A DNA stretch of 35,185 bases, taken from IMG/VR virus record IMGVR_UViG_3300025120_000224, positions 1-35,185 of that record. One strand, written 5' to 3'. Of the stretch, positions 16,601 through 24,186 are shown piece after piece. Position 1 is the stretch's first letter. Each line of letters starts with the position of its first letter. This DNA comes from a virus. A model generated the notes under the pieces. That model searched no databases and had not been told where the DNA came from. It saw only the letters and a list, made by a program, of their open reading frames with translations. A program made the position numbers and the translations under genes.

Positions 16601-17431
16601 ATCTAAAAAAGTATTTCCTATTTCCTCTAAATCGCCAGAATTATTTAGGAATTTTTGATGACCCCATTCTAAATACATAGTAAACCCTAATCTTAAATAT
16701 AAAGTTTCTAGTAATTGAAATTGAAAAGTATTATATGCCTTTATTTGAATAGTTGCATCCCTAGTTGAACCTCTGTTAATACATTCTATAGTAGCAGATG
16801 TTATACCGGGCATAGGTTGTTTACCAAAATTTGGGCCTCCTAGACCATAAGCTTTACTACCATTCCAAACATCATTTTTATACTGTATACCTTTTCTTTG
16901 ACTAAAATTAGAAATAATAATTTCTCCCTCTATATTTTCATTTATTTTACTTAATCCTCCCCATAATACAGCTGATCTTGCTAGCTCAGATTTATTTTTA
17001 AATCTTTTAATTTCATTCTCACTAAATCCTATTGATCTTAATTTATTTTTAGCTATTTCAGTTTGAAGTTGATTATTTTGTATAATTTGTTCTCTATATG
17101 ATTTATATTTTTCTTTATCTTCTTGTTGAAAGATAGGTAGTCTCCCACTGCTTCTATATGCCTCTATATACCCTGTATCTTCTTCAAGTTTTATAAGAGT
17201 TTTTAGCTCATCAAGTTCAGAAAGTCCATCTAAGCTTTGGGGTACAGAATGGTTACTAAAAAGATCAACACTTGATGCTAATCTTAAAAATGAATTTTTA
17301 TTATTTAAAAGTTGAATTTGATTAGGGGATATAGATTGATCATTAAAACCAGAACCCATAAGTTCTTGTCTTTTTTTAATTTGTTCAAAAACAAAAGGAT
17401 CAAACTCTTCTCCTAGTAAATTTCCAGTCAT
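13697..17431 (-). CDS. Large baseplate hub protein with C-terminal T4-type lysozyme
   Basis: This 1244-residue protein is the largest in the window. The first 1000 or so residues are structural, with beta-rich segments such as TIQIKAYNTFQFQLLETLYL and a hub-like middle region. The C-terminal 180 residues form a GH24 muramidase. The T4 catalytic triad is recognisable: Glu1067 in LKSSEAFRANAYKD, Asp1076 in the same segment and Thr1091 in ITIGYGQT. An insertion lies between Asp and Thr, and a conserved FDALVHFNYNTG helix follows. A tail lysozyme would cut peptidoglycan during injection, as T4 gp5 does. Here the enzyme sits at the C-terminus of a much longer chain than T4 gp5 (575), possibly combining gp27- and gp5-like roles. 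It is 2 bases after the LysM wedge gene. Confidence 0.86.
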   Translation of the reverse strand: MTGNLLGEEFDPFVFEQIKKRQELMGSGFNDQSISPNQIQLLNNKNSFLRLASSVDLFSNHSVPQSLDGLSELDELKTLIKLEEDTGYIEAYRSSGRLPIFQQEDKEKYKSYREQIIQNNQLQTEIAKNKLRSIGFSENEIKRFKNKSELARSAVLWGGLSKINENIEGEIIISNFSQRKGIQYKNDVWNGSKAYGLGGPNFGKQPMPGITSATIECINRGSTRDATIQIKAYNTFQFQLLETLYLRLGFTMYLEWGHQKFLNNSGDLEEIGNTFLDNDFFQDNKKLSQNEALQLIQNYREEYSGNYDGFFGRVVNFSWTFNDQGVYDITLKLITLGDIVESIQMNIPANIKSFSSNNPWINAPSTMEVWLDNFINKDKSKNSVFQGGNYINLKSLNYTNRPRTETTEFKTLNDKGEEVKITGNFVEISKKLAEIKKKTKNVEAFEEDILQLNNIYTGKFQIQDGTTHENSYFVRFGTFLEKVYNNILPRVIGPKGNLPILNIEFDEEINVISAQPNQISFDLGVCFVKPMLFAPGILGRDGQASSTLQADSIKDYFILEKEGKIDVFYGKLMNLYLNFNFIKQCLNQSNNDSGVVDLFSFFSEICKGINSALGDVNKIEPIINAEKNTLVFIDQNPIKGNPQVLKKLLSYIPEPQEITPLEVFGFNTTGKTPISNFVKEFNFETKIDSSLATNITIGTTAGGSQSKVTDGTAFGNINSGLIDRFQKSIAPPPDFITEEQLIEISKLKEESEIRAELKEWWGDIVVTDVQRNIPGKLSTDRDLRNKQLGYREEEDGDFIRWAYLRTSSGVKDKNYVTINARNGSGNRKTGRYKGWNFENESLETAISGYIAWKKIQGKDVLDVTDIDFELSYQTWLVYAVGGVLAGKKDVDGQPFSIGLDEALYLNRDNTGFFSQGKAAFKEYLRKRDQKIFRVTGNPSNQGGFIPIELSLTVDGISGIKLFQRINVNNRFLPVEYQNFGTQALTFLVMTINHDLQDEKWITKITTLSIPPTQPDNIEAVDTGLFDYLVLDENETLSQSESNGNAQRYLPSQLVPSNNVRKKLKSSEAFRANAYKDPGTKNDPVKQGKPITIGYGQTYYTPGQQYTRNGVLQTQTGKSFVRRGDGKNEIKLGDQITQNSGNKGFNDIVNYTGQQMVKSGGWGQIPFTQNEFDALVHFNYNTGPFYGTKTPGKKKLYDLILAKDYTKAGEVLADTMVNAGGKPILRSRRNMESKLFLTNQPPNPA

Positions 17432-17433
17432 AA

Positions 17434-17733
17434 CTATCTATTATTTAATATCGCAAATTCTTTTTGTACTTTTGATATATCTTGAGGAATCCTTATTTGG
17501 ATACCCACAGGAAGATAGTATGAATTTTGCTTTAAACCAGGATTTGAACATGAAATTACCCACCATAAGCTTGCATCTCCATAATATTGTTGGGCCAATT
17601 GGTCAAATCTATCTCCTTCTTGAGTAACAACAAATATATCATCTGATGTGTAAGGTACAACAGGATATTTAGTACTCCCATAGTATCTTCTTCTATTTCC
17701 AAATATAGCGGTATATGAATATCTATCTCTCAT
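17434..17733 (-). CDS. LysM-domain baseplate protein, gp53-like
   Basis: This 99-residue protein has one LysM-like module at about residues 32-83. It starts FVVTQEGDRFDQLAQQYYGD, followed by SLWWVISCSNPG and LPVGIQIRIPQD. The basic aromatic N-terminus (RYSYTAIFGNRRRYYGS) is typical of small baseplate LysM proteins. T4 gp53 is a baseplate wedge protein with a related fold that links wedges together. The protein probably stabilises the baseplate or touches peptidoglycan near the tail tip. It lies between the tube-baseplate gene and the hub-lysozyme gene with gaps of 1-2 bases, as expected for co-expressed baseplate parts. The gene name is not certain because LysM tail proteins also occur in P2- and Mu-like phages. 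Confidence 0.85.
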   Translation of the reverse strand: MRDRYSYTAIFGNRRRYYGSTKYPVVPYTSDDIFVVTQEGDRFDQLAQQYYGDASLWWVISCSNPGLKQNSYYLPVGIQIRIPQDISKVQKEFAILNNR

Positions 17734-17734
17734 T

Positions 17735-19585
17735 TTAAATACCTTTAGCTTCTTCTGTTAATGTATCTCCTTGATTATTAGTTGATTGTTGAGTTGTTGA
17801 TGATGGTTTTATAAACGTATTTTGACCATTTTCACCAGTATAATTACTTCCATTTTTATTTTCTAATGCTATATATCTTTCTTTACCCCATTTAGATATA
17901 AGAGATGCATCACCAAATTTTTCTCCATCATAATCATTTTGTTGTATTCTTGGAACAAAATCATGTATAGGTATAAATTGAAAACCTGAAACTTTAATTA
18001 TATGAGGTAATTCTTTAGTGTTAATTCCACCATCTCTTCCTTGTCCACTGTCAATATCAATTTCATAAGTTGATTGTTCTGGGACTGATAAAGTCATTCC
18101 AGTTATTATACCTGGTTGTTCATAACAGTAACCTCCAAAAGTTAAATAAGCAATATTTCCTTGCATGTATCCGTTGTAGCTATAATCTGGTGCTAAGGTT
18201 GAAGCTAAAAAATTTAATTTTTGATACATTGGAATTAATTCGGGTAATGATTGAGCTGCTACGGTCCATGACATTTCTATATTTCTATTAAATCCACCAT
18301 ATCTATAAAATTTTTCACCTCTACCCATAAATTTTTCTTCACCCCATTCAGCTCCATAAGTATCACTAAAAGAATCAATGAAAGCCCTAAAATGGATATA
18401 TGTTTTTAAACCCTCTGGGTTATCCGCATTATTATCTAAGATTCCTATTCTAAACTTAACTAAGTCATTTTTTATATTATCTTTAGTTGTTATAACATTA
18501 GTTGAAGAATATATAGGGAAAGCATTTAATTTATCTAAAGGTGTTAAATCTCCATTAGCACTAAAATTATAATTTGATAAATTTTTATTTCTTCTACCAG
18601 GAATTCCTTGATTTACTCTAATATCTTGGTTTTTGGTTTGATAATCTAATGATGTTGAAATTACAGAATTAGTACTAGAGGGAGATAAAATTGTTCTAAA
18701 ATCTCTTAAAGTTGCCCCTCTACTTGCTTGAGCTAGATCACTAGCTTCTACTAATTGACTATAATTATAAACTTTAGTATTATCCGGAAAATTATTTTTT
18801 TGAGTAAATGTAGTTCTTTTTAATGATGTTTGACCTACTCCTAATGCTGATCCTGGTCCTCCATCATATCTTATAATTTCATCATCATTTAGTGAAATAT
18901 TATTAAATTTTTGACCCGCTGAAGGTGAAATTGCTAATAAATTATTTACTATACCACCACCAAGATTTCCTAAAAATCCACCTACACCTGTACCACTTAA
19001 TATTTGGTCTAAAAATGATGAGTTATTACTTGAACTAGCTATACCTAATTTATATTTAGACAATTCAACTAATCTATTTTCTTCTTTACTTTGGTTATTT
19101 GTTACTCTTTTAACATAAAAAGGAGCAGATAAAGGAAGTGGAGAATTTAAGATTGTATCCAATATTCCAATTCCTGTATTTACATCAGTTGCTTTTGTAT
19201 TGGCAAAAGGATTAATTCCTTGTTTTAATAAATGTCCTCCTGCTGCGTTTGTCGCTACTTGAGCTAAGGTAGAAGTTGGTAAATAAATTCCGTCATTTAT
19301 AGGTCCACTGCTACCCTGTGCTCTAACAGCAGTTCTTGATAATAAATTTTGTTTTGCTATAAATTGTAAACCTTTTGGGCTTTTTAAGAAATCAAACATT
19401 CTTGATGTATCATCTCCTATATGTTGTAAACTATTTGCTCTTAAAAGAAAGTCAGGACCACCAGTATCTCCAGGAGTACTGTCAATAGATTTAGTGATAA
19501 AAGGTTCTCTACTATCACCTCCACCTATACGATCACGTCCATACCTTAAAGACTTAAGGTCTGTTGTTAAATCTAAAAGAGCCAT
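17735..19585 (-). CDS. Baseplate/tail-tube junction protein (gp48/gp54-like candidate)
   Basis: This 616-residue structural protein has a Gly/Ser/Asn-rich N-terminal half of low complexity. A better-ordered C-terminal part spans about residues 370-560, including a KFMGRGEKFYRYGGFNRNIE segment followed by SWTVAAQSLPELIPMYQKLN. The residues after it (GGYCYEQPGIITGMTLSVPE) look like strands of a tail-tube-like fold. Tube-initiating baseplate proteins such as T4 gp48 and gp54 carry tube-like domains, and the position between the tape measure and the LysM/hub genes fits that role. The assignment is by fold-like features and synteny, not a clear motif. It starts 6 bases after the small 67-residue gene and ends 1 base before the LysM gene. 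Confidence 0.72.
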   Translation of the reverse strand: MALLDLTTDLKSLRYGRDRIGGGDSREPFITKSIDSTPGDTGGPDFLLRANSLQHIGDDTSRMFDFLKSPKGLQFIAKQNLLSRTAVRAQGSSGPINDGIYLPTSTLAQVATNAAGGHLLKQGINPFANTKATDVNTGIGILDTILNSPLPLSAPFYVKRVTNNQSKEENRLVELSKYKLGIASSSNNSSFLDQILSGTGVGGFLGNLGGGIVNNLLAISPSAGQKFNNISLNDDEIIRYDGGPGSALGVGQTSLKRTTFTQKNNFPDNTKVYNYSQLVEASDLAQASRGATLRDFRTILSPSSTNSVISTSLDYQTKNQDIRVNQGIPGRRNKNLSNYNFSANGDLTPLDKLNAFPIYSSTNVITTKDNIKNDLVKFRIGILDNNADNPEGLKTYIHFRAFIDSFSDTYGAEWGEEKFMGRGEKFYRYGGFNRNIEMSWTVAAQSLPELIPMYQKLNFLASTLAPDYSYNGYMQGNIAYLTFGGYCYEQPGIITGMTLSVPEQSTYEIDIDSGQGRDGGINTKELPHIIKVSGFQFIPIHDFVPRIQQNDYDGEKFGDASLISKWGKERYIALENKNGSNYTGENGQNTFIKPSSTTQQSTNNQGDTLTEEAKGI

Positions 19586-19591
19586 ATTTTA

Positions 19592-19795
19592 TTATCTTGG
19601 TAAGTTATCTAAATACTTTACTGGATCACCATCAACTAAATTTGTTGGTGATGGTTTTCCTGGTTGTTTTGGTATTCCGTCTGCTGAGTAAGTATCATGT
19701 AATTTTGATAATGCAAAATCAGGAATAGAAGGTGTACCACCATTTAATCCAGTTAAGTTAGATTTACCTTGTTCTAATTTATCTAAAAGTCCCAT
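19592..19795 (-). CDS. Small tail-cluster protein of unknown function
   Basis: This 67-residue soluble protein is rich in Gly, Pro, Asp and Lys, with a short N-terminal helix (MGLLDKLEQGKSNLTGL) followed by probably extended sequence (GGTPSIPDFALSKLHDTYSA, then GKPSPTNLVDGDPVKYLDNLP). It has no transmembrane segment or known motif. Its start is preceded by a putative late element (19808-19819), and it lies between the tape measure and the tube-baseplate gene. A real gene is supported by tight spacing (6 bases to the next start), an ATG start and the shared upstream element. A minor tail component or chaperone is plausible; nothing more specific can be said. Confidence 0.65.
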   Translation of the reverse strand: MGLLDKLEQGKSNLTGLNGGTPSIPDFALSKLHDTYSADGIPKQPGKPSPTNLVDGDPVKYLDNLPR

Positions 19796-19807
19796 AGTTA
19801 TTGTTTT

Positions 19808-19819
19808 ATTATAAATATT
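19808..19819 (-). promoter_or_regulatory. Putative late promoter element
   Basis: The minus strand reads AATATTTATAAT followed by AAAACAATAACT and the ATG at 19795. The identical 12-mer occurs at 24161-24172 and 26876-26887, with one-base variants at 21829-21840 and 26582-26593, all shortly before tail genes. The plus strand contains TATAAATA, the T4 late-promoter octamer, in the opposite orientation to the genes. Confidence 0.55.
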
Positions 19820-19822
19820 AAA

Positions 19823-21817
19823 TTATTGTATTTGTCGTGTATTTACACTAAATGCAGTACCTACCTGGGTACTATTCATTTTAACCGTTCCTTCTTTATT
19901 TAAGATTCTACTTAATAAAGCATTTGTTTCTTTCATATCAGCATTTCCACCTGCTCCACCTGTTGTGTTTATATTTGGAGAAACAGCTAAACCATCACCT
20001 GCTGCTGTTATTGTAGTTGCACCAAATTTATCTGTAATAGTAAATGGTCCCGAACCCGGAGGTGCTACACCATCTTGAACCATAGCTGTAATTCCACCTA
20101 CTACTGCCGCAGTTGCTAAAATACCCCCAACAATTGCAGGAGTTGCAACACCAAATGATGCTGCTATTGCTACAGCTGCTGCTGCCGCTGCAGCTACTAA
20201 TAGTAGTGGGCCTAACATTTGTATTGTTTCAGAAAATTTTTCCATTGCTAATGTTTGTTTTTCTTGTAATGAAAGCATTTTTTCATTATTTAATGCTTGT
20301 TGTGCATCTCTGTCTAATTCTGCATTCGCTTGTGTTGCTAATGCTTCCCCTGTTTCTAGTTGTTCAGCTAATGCTTCTCCTGACAACCCTAATGCCTCCG
20401 CAAATTTGTCTTGTTGGATTCTATTCATACCCTGAAGTTCTTCTAAACTTCCAGCTTGCGCAACTAATTCTTTCATTAGTCCCGCCATATCATTGTCTAG
20501 GGCTAATGATCTTGCTTTTTCTAAATTTAAATCTCTACCAATCAATGCTTCAGCTGCCATTTCAGCTCTGATGGATGATTCAAAGTCCAATAATTGGTTA
20601 GCTGCTCCATTTATATCATCCATGTTTGCCCCCAACTGTTTAGATAAAGCTACAGATTTTGCTAAACCACCAGGAAACTTATCTAAATTTATTCTTGTTA
20701 AAGCCGACATTTTATTAGCTTCATCTAATACATCAGATAATTTTAACCTAATACCAAATTCTTTTTCTGCTGCTAATACCCCCGCTGCCTGTTCTTTTTC
20801 TAATTGCTTGAAGGTTTTACCAGTTCTCATAGCTTGTTTAGCCATGTTACCTATTGCCTCTTCTGATAGATGAAGTCTGTTTAGTGATTCAGCTGCTCCT
20901 TCTAAAATACCTTTATCAAAAGCAATTGCTGTGCCTCCTAACTCTTTATTTAAAGCCATTAAGGCTTTTTTCTGTTCTTTTATTGAGACTGCAGTGGATA
21001 AAAATGATCCACTGGTTTCTTTCATTTCTTTTTTAAATTCCTTAGCTTCTTTTTTAGACATACTAAGGCCACGAGCAATATCAGTTGTAGATTGATCTGC
21101 TTTTTTAAATTGATCAAATAAAGCACCTGCTAATTTAAATAAAGCTCCAGCAGCTAATGCACCTTTATCTAAATTTTTGAAAATATTTTTAGAAACAGTA
21201 CCTATTTTTTGACCAGCTGTTGCACTATCACCTAGATTTTCTAATGTTTTTTTAGATTCGGCGTTTGCTTTGTCTAAATTAAAAAACTTATTTAAACTAC
21301 CCATTCCTAGTTTATCCAATAAACCAGTAACTGCACCCGAAATTTTTCCAACAGCCCCTAAAGATTTTTCTTGTGCCTCAGCCCTAGCTTCTATAGCTCC
21401 TCTTATTTTGTTTTGTTTTTTAAAATTTTCTTCTAGGGCAACTAAATCTTCAGCATCTAATTTAATTCCTTCTTGTTTAGCTTGTTCAATTTTTCGTAAA
21501 GTTACTAATTGATCTCTTTCAGCCTTATTAATTTTATTTCTATCAGATATACTAAGTTTTTGGCCTTGGTTTAACTTTTCTTGAATATCTTCAATATCTT
21601 GTAGTGCTTTTTCAGATGCAGTTATACCTTTTGTTAAGTCATTAGAATAGCTAGCTGCTAATTTTTTAGCTTCTTCTGTTGCTTTTGCTGTTTGTTGGGT
21701 AATCCCTTGTGAGAAAGTAACGGCTAAAGACTTAAGCGTAGAGTCTAAATCCATTATGATTTGTCTAAACTCTTGTGCTTCTACTTTACCTTTTTTAATA
21801 TCGTCTCCTAATGCCAT
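19823..21817 (-). CDS. Tail tape-measure protein
   Basis: This 664-residue protein is almost entirely helical. It has long charged coiled-coil stretches over about residues 1-160 and 240-530, with sequences such as EAKKLAASYSNDLTKGITAS. A hydrophobic, Ala/Gly-rich segment at about 535-590 (LLLVAAAAAAAVAIAASFGV onward) looks like one or two membrane-insertion helices, followed by a Gly/Thr-rich tail. This is the usual layout of tape-measure proteins, which set tail length and later help DNA cross the membrane. T4 gp29, the tape measure of that phage, is of similar length (590). It is preceded by a late-type element at 21829-21840 and by the gp51-like gene. Confidence 0.83.
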   Translation of the reverse strand: MALGDDIKKGKVEAQEFRQIIMDLDSTLKSLAVTFSQGITQQTAKATEEAKKLAASYSNDLTKGITASEKALQDIEDIQEKLNQGQKLSISDRNKINKAERDQLVTLRKIEQAKQEGIKLDAEDLVALEENFKKQNKIRGAIEARAEAQEKSLGAVGKISGAVTGLLDKLGMGSLNKFFNLDKANAESKKTLENLGDSATAGQKIGTVSKNIFKNLDKGALAAGALFKLAGALFDQFKKADQSTTDIARGLSMSKKEAKEFKKEMKETSGSFLSTAVSIKEQKKALMALNKELGGTAIAFDKGILEGAAESLNRLHLSEEAIGNMAKQAMRTGKTFKQLEKEQAAGVLAAEKEFGIRLKLSDVLDEANKMSALTRINLDKFPGGLAKSVALSKQLGANMDDINGAANQLLDFESSIRAEMAAEALIGRDLNLEKARSLALDNDMAGLMKELVAQAGSLEELQGMNRIQQDKFAEALGLSGEALAEQLETGEALATQANAELDRDAQQALNNEKMLSLQEKQTLAMEKFSETIQMLGPLLLVAAAAAAAVAIAASFGVATPAIVGGILATAAVVGGITAMVQDGVAPPGSGPFTITDKFGATTITAAGDGLAVSPNINTTGGAGGNADMKETNALLSRILNKEGTVKMNSTQVGTAFSVNTRQIQ

Positions 21818-21828
21818 AAGGGTATTTT

Positions 21829-21840
21829 GTTATAAATATT
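21829..21840 (-). promoter_or_regulatory. Putative late promoter element before the tape measure
   Basis: The minus strand reads AATATTTATAAC, one base different from the other copies, ending 11 bases before the ATG at 21817. The plus strand again contains TATAAATA. Its position in a 36-base gap before a structural gene supports a regulatory role. Confidence 0.5.
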
Positions 21841-21853
21841 AAAAAGAATAATT

Positions 21854-22147
21854 TTACTTATAACTAGACTTGTTTTTAAATGTAGGACGTTTTACTTGAC
21901 CTGATGAATCTACCATAGATTTTTTACCTTTTCCTTTCATTGCAGCCTCCTGTTTTTTATTTTGATCTTTATTATATTGGTCTATTTCATGGAAAGTAAA
22001 TTTACGAAGCCAAATAGGCATATTGTATATCGTAAACCAATCATAGCCTCCATTTCCATGAAAGACTATGTTGTGTATTTGGGTAAATAAATTTTTTCTG
22101 TATACCTGGCTATTTTCCAAATTCAGGCCAAAAAAATCTAACCCCAA
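21854..22147 (-). CDS. Baseplate hub assembly protein, gp51-like by position
   Basis: This 97-residue protein starts inside the end of the gp26-like gene, overlapping it by 38 bases in another frame. Its middle (NIVFHGNGGYDWFTIYNMPI) leads to WLRKFTFHEI, an aromatic compact helical region. The C-terminus is very basic and probably disordered (MKGKGKKSMVDSSGQVKRPT). In T4, gp51 and gp26 are small proteins that promote assembly of the central baseplate hub. A small protein overlapping a gp26-like gene and just before the tape measure fits the same module. The product name rests on gene order and the general feel of the YNMPIWLR segment, not on a decisive motif. No good alternative start near the overlap is seen. 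Confidence 0.65.
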   Translation of the reverse strand: MGLDFFGLNLENSQVYRKNLFTQIHNIVFHGNGGYDWFTIYNMPIWLRKFTFHEIDQYNKDQNKKQEAAMKGKGKKSMVDSSGQVKRPTFKNKSSYK

Positions 22148-22844
22148 TTGGAATTGATTTTGTTGTTTCGCTACCAGTGGGAAAAAAAGTTAAATCTACA
22201 TCTGGAGACATTGATTTAATATATTCTCTTAAGGCACGAGCATCTCGCGCCAGTAAGTATTTATCTACAAACTCTCGAATATCTTTTTTATCCGTTTTCC
22301 CTTCTACGGATAAAAGCATATGTTTTAGTCTTGTAGTAAGAGTAGGATCTTCATTTTTATTTATTTTCTTTAAACCCTCTAACTCACGTTGGATTTTCAT
22401 TTCATCTCCATGAGTTAATAATTTAAATGTAATTTCATTACCTGAATGAGGGAATGTATAACTAAATTCATTTTTACCTGATTTAAATAATTCTTCATTA
22501 ATTTCAATATTATTTATATCTGTTAAATCAACTGTTTCTTCTACTCCTTGATATGAAAAATTATAATCTTTACCATACCCTAAAATACGAGCTGCTATCA
22601 TAATTGCATTTTTATCTCCTATTAATAAATCATTATAATTTATTTTGGAAACAATTAATGATTGAAATAGTTTATCTAATACAGTTCCTTTTTGGATATA
22701 AGAAGAATTAGTAAGAATATCTTCTTCTTTAGCAGTCATATATTTAATTTCAATTTTTCCTTCTGCTAAAGGAGAATCTTTAGAGTATAAATATCCTTTT
22801 GAGGGTAAATCTACAACTTCTGTAGCTAATTTAAATTCGGCCAT
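22110..22844 (-). CDS. T4-type baseplate hub assembly protein (gp26-like)
   Basis: This 244-residue soluble protein resembles the T4 base-plate protein family (Pfam T4_baseplate, gp26-like). Typical features are LPSKGYLYSKDSPLAEGKIE at about residues 13-32, then YMTAKEEDILTNSSYIQKGT, then DLLIGDKNAIMIAARILGYG near 73-92. A central beta-rich stretch and a charged helical C-terminal half with EFVDKYLLARDARALREYIK follow. The family is thought to help assemble the baseplate hub. The GDKNAI-plus-GYG segment is the most diagnostic part. The start at 22844 follows a 76-base gap containing a small inverted repeat (22874-22889). The 3' end overlaps the next gene by 38 bases, suggesting coupled expression. 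Confidence 0.8.
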   Translation of the reverse strand: MAEFKLATEVVDLPSKGYLYSKDSPLAEGKIEIKYMTAKEEDILTNSSYIQKGTVLDKLFQSLIVSKINYNDLLIGDKNAIMIAARILGYGKDYNFSYQGVEETVDLTDINNIEINEELFKSGKNEFSYTFPHSGNEITFKLLTHGDEMKIQRELEGLKKINKNEDPTLTTRLKHMLLSVEGKTDKKDIREFVDKYLLARDARALREYIKSMSPDVDLTFFPTGSETTKSIPIGVRFFWPEFGK

Positions 22845-22873
22845 AATCTTTATTTATTAATAACGTTTTGTAC

Positions 22874-22889
22874 ATTGATAAATATCAAT
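22874..22889. repeat. Short inverted repeat upstream of the gp26-like gene
   Basis: ATTGATAAATATCAAT consists of two perfect 7-base arms (ATTGATA/TATCAAT) around AA. On the minus strand it contains GATATTTATC, which resembles the late-type element AATATTTAT found before other tail genes. It lies 30 bases before the ATG at 22844. It could be an operator or a variant late promoter. There is no T run after it, so it is not a terminator. Confidence 0.4.
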
Positions 22890-22920
22890 ATAATTAGTTT
22901 TTTTACCGTCTCCACGTAAT

Positions 22921-23589
22921 TTAGAAAAATAATTTATTAGAATTTGTAACAGGATTATAATAATAATGACCCTGAAATGTAATTCTAGAATCATTTTGTT
23001 TTAACTCTAATTGTCCTATTCTGTGGGGTATATCTCCTTTCCAAATATGCAAAGTGCCAAATTCATAATTTTTAGTACCAGTTTTATAATCTAAATAAGG
23101 TATAGTACCATTAGATTCAATTAAAGATACAAATGAATAAATTTGATCTACATCTAATTTGGGGTAAAAATCTAAAATATTAAGATCTAAATGATAATCA
23201 TATGTTTTTAAAGGTTGTGAAGAACCTGTAAATACATGAAATCCTGGAACCGTTAATTCGTCTTCTAATTCCGTAGGTATGGAAGTTATTAATTCTATTT
23301 TATTAATTAACTTTTTATATAACCAATAAAATTTTTCAACTAATAATAATTGAACTCCTATATCTATGTTTTCTTTTTTTCCTTCTAATTTATATATAGC
23401 ATCACCTAAAGTATATTCGGCTTTGCACTGTTCCATAATAGCTTCTTCTGCTGGGGTACCTTTATATATTTGGGCATGACTATTTTCATATTGGGAAATA
23501 TGTTTCCAATATTCTTTTAGTTCATAAATACTATTTTTGATAATTTTTATTTCTTCTAAAGATAAAAAATTAGGATAGTCTTGCACCAT
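22921..23589 (-). CDS. 2-oxoglutarate/Fe(II)-dependent oxygenase-like protein
   Basis: The frame can extend upstream to a TTG at 23628, but that extension would translate the terminator hairpin at 23601-23626. The ATG at 23589 is therefore taken, giving 222 residues starting MVQDYPNFLSLEEIKIIKNS. The C-terminal half shows the 2OG-Fe(II) facial triad: His133 and Asp135 in YHLDLNI and distal His189 in GDIPHRIG. Arg202 in DSRITFQGHYYYN, 13 residues later, would bind 2-oxoglutarate. The jelly-roll strands around it (FGTLHIWKGDIPHR) fit prolyl-hydroxylase-like enzymes, which are common in marine T4-like phages. The substrate could be a virion protein, host protein or nucleotide. It lies between the tail tube and gp26-like genes, so expression with late genes is likely. 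Confidence 0.8.
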   Translation of the reverse strand: MVQDYPNFLSLEEIKIIKNSIYELKEYWKHISQYENSHAQIYKGTPAEEAIMEQCKAEYTLGDAIYKLEGKKENIDIGVQLLLVEKFYWLYKKLINKIELITSIPTELEDELTVPGFHVFTGSSQPLKTYDYHLDLNILDFYPKLDVDQIYSFVSLIESNGTIPYLDYKTGTKNYEFGTLHIWKGDIPHRIGQLELKQNDSRITFQGHYYYNPVTNSNKLFF

Positions 23590-23600
23590 ATAATTAAGAT

Positions 23601-23626
23601 AAAAAAAAGCTTGGCCTAAGCCAAGC
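23601..23626 (-). terminator. Strong intrinsic terminator after the tail tube gene
   Basis: The minus strand reads GCTTGGCTTAGGCCAAGC: a perfect 7-bp GC-rich stem (GCTTGGC/GCCAAGC) with a 4-base loop, followed by eight T residues (23608-23601). It lies 29 bases after the tube stop at 23656 and just before the oxygenase start. It should limit read-through from the highly expressed sheath and tube genes. Confidence 0.93.
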
Positions 23627-23655
23627 AATTTTTCAATCAGGGGTGGGTAAAATTT

Positions 23656-24144
23656 TTAGAAATTTAAGATACAATAATCTGGTTGTACCGTTATTTCAAT
23701 ATTTTGAGCAGTATCTACAGAATCCCAATTATATTCTCCAAATCCAGCATTTGTAATAAATGCACCTTTAATAATCCATTCTGATACTATATCTCCTACA
23801 GGACCAAGTACATTAAAAGTAAGATCTTTCTTATAGAAGTCACTATACCCATCACGACCAGTTACTGATTCATGATGCAAACGTACCCATTCCATAACAG
23901 CTTGAGCACCCGATGGAGTAATTGGATCAAATAATGTTAAAGAAATTGGATCCCAAACGGATTTTCCTTTTACATATCTTGATACGTTAATATGATTTAA
24001 TTCAACTGTACCTTGAGTTAAGGTTACAGCTCCAACTCCTTTTACCACATAAGCAGGAATACCATCTACATAAAGAATAAATCTATTCTGCTGTTTTGGC
24101 TCAAAAGCTGTGAAAAATATTTCGTTCGGATCTAATACTGCCAT
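23656..24144 (-). CDS. Tail tube protein, gp19-like
   Basis: This 162-residue protein directly follows the sheath gene, the T4 order gp18-gp19, and matches T4 gp19 in length (163). It begins MAVLDPNEIFFTAFEPKQQN and continues RFILYVDGIPAYVVKGVGAV, the strand pattern of tube subunits. It then has a conserved-looking SLTLFDPITPSGAQAVMEWV stretch, typical of tube proteins whose loop contacts neighbouring rings. It ends in beta strands (NIEITVQPDYCILNF). Tube subunits stack into the inner channel for DNA. The gene has its own putative late element at 24161-24172 and is followed by a strong terminator, as expected for an abundant structural protein. Confidence 0.92.
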   Translation of the reverse strand: MAVLDPNEIFFTAFEPKQQNRFILYVDGIPAYVVKGVGAVTLTQGTVELNHINVSRYVKGKSVWDPISLTLFDPITPSGAQAVMEWVRLHHESVTGRDGYSDFYKKDLTFNVLGPVGDIVSEWIIKGAFITNAGFGEYNWDSVDTAQNIEITVQPDYCILNF

Positions 24145-24160
24145 TTTATTGTTTTATTTT

Positions 24161-24172
24161 ATTATAAATATT
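24161..24172 (-). promoter_or_regulatory. Putative late promoter element before the tail tube gene
   Basis: The minus strand reads AATATTTATAAT followed by an A-rich leader to the ATG at 24144, in a 42-base gap between sheath and tube. It is identical to the copies at 19808 and 26876. Confidence 0.58.
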
Positions 24173-24186
24173 TATCTTTTTAATTT

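Noticed and set aside
20113-20571. Plus-strand open frame of 152 codons over the tape-measure gene
   Set aside because: A Leu/Met-rich antisense shadow of Ala-rich helical coding sequence; no leader, motif or independent spacing supports it.
22845-22920. Possible terminator between the oxygenase and gp26-like genes
   Set aside because: The 16-base inverted repeat has no following T run and only AT pairs at its core, so it is listed as a repeat only.
23590-23628. Upstream TTG extension of the 2OG oxygenase
   Set aside because: The extra codons are exactly the terminator hairpin plus T run; an in-frame ATG at 23589 gives a better start.
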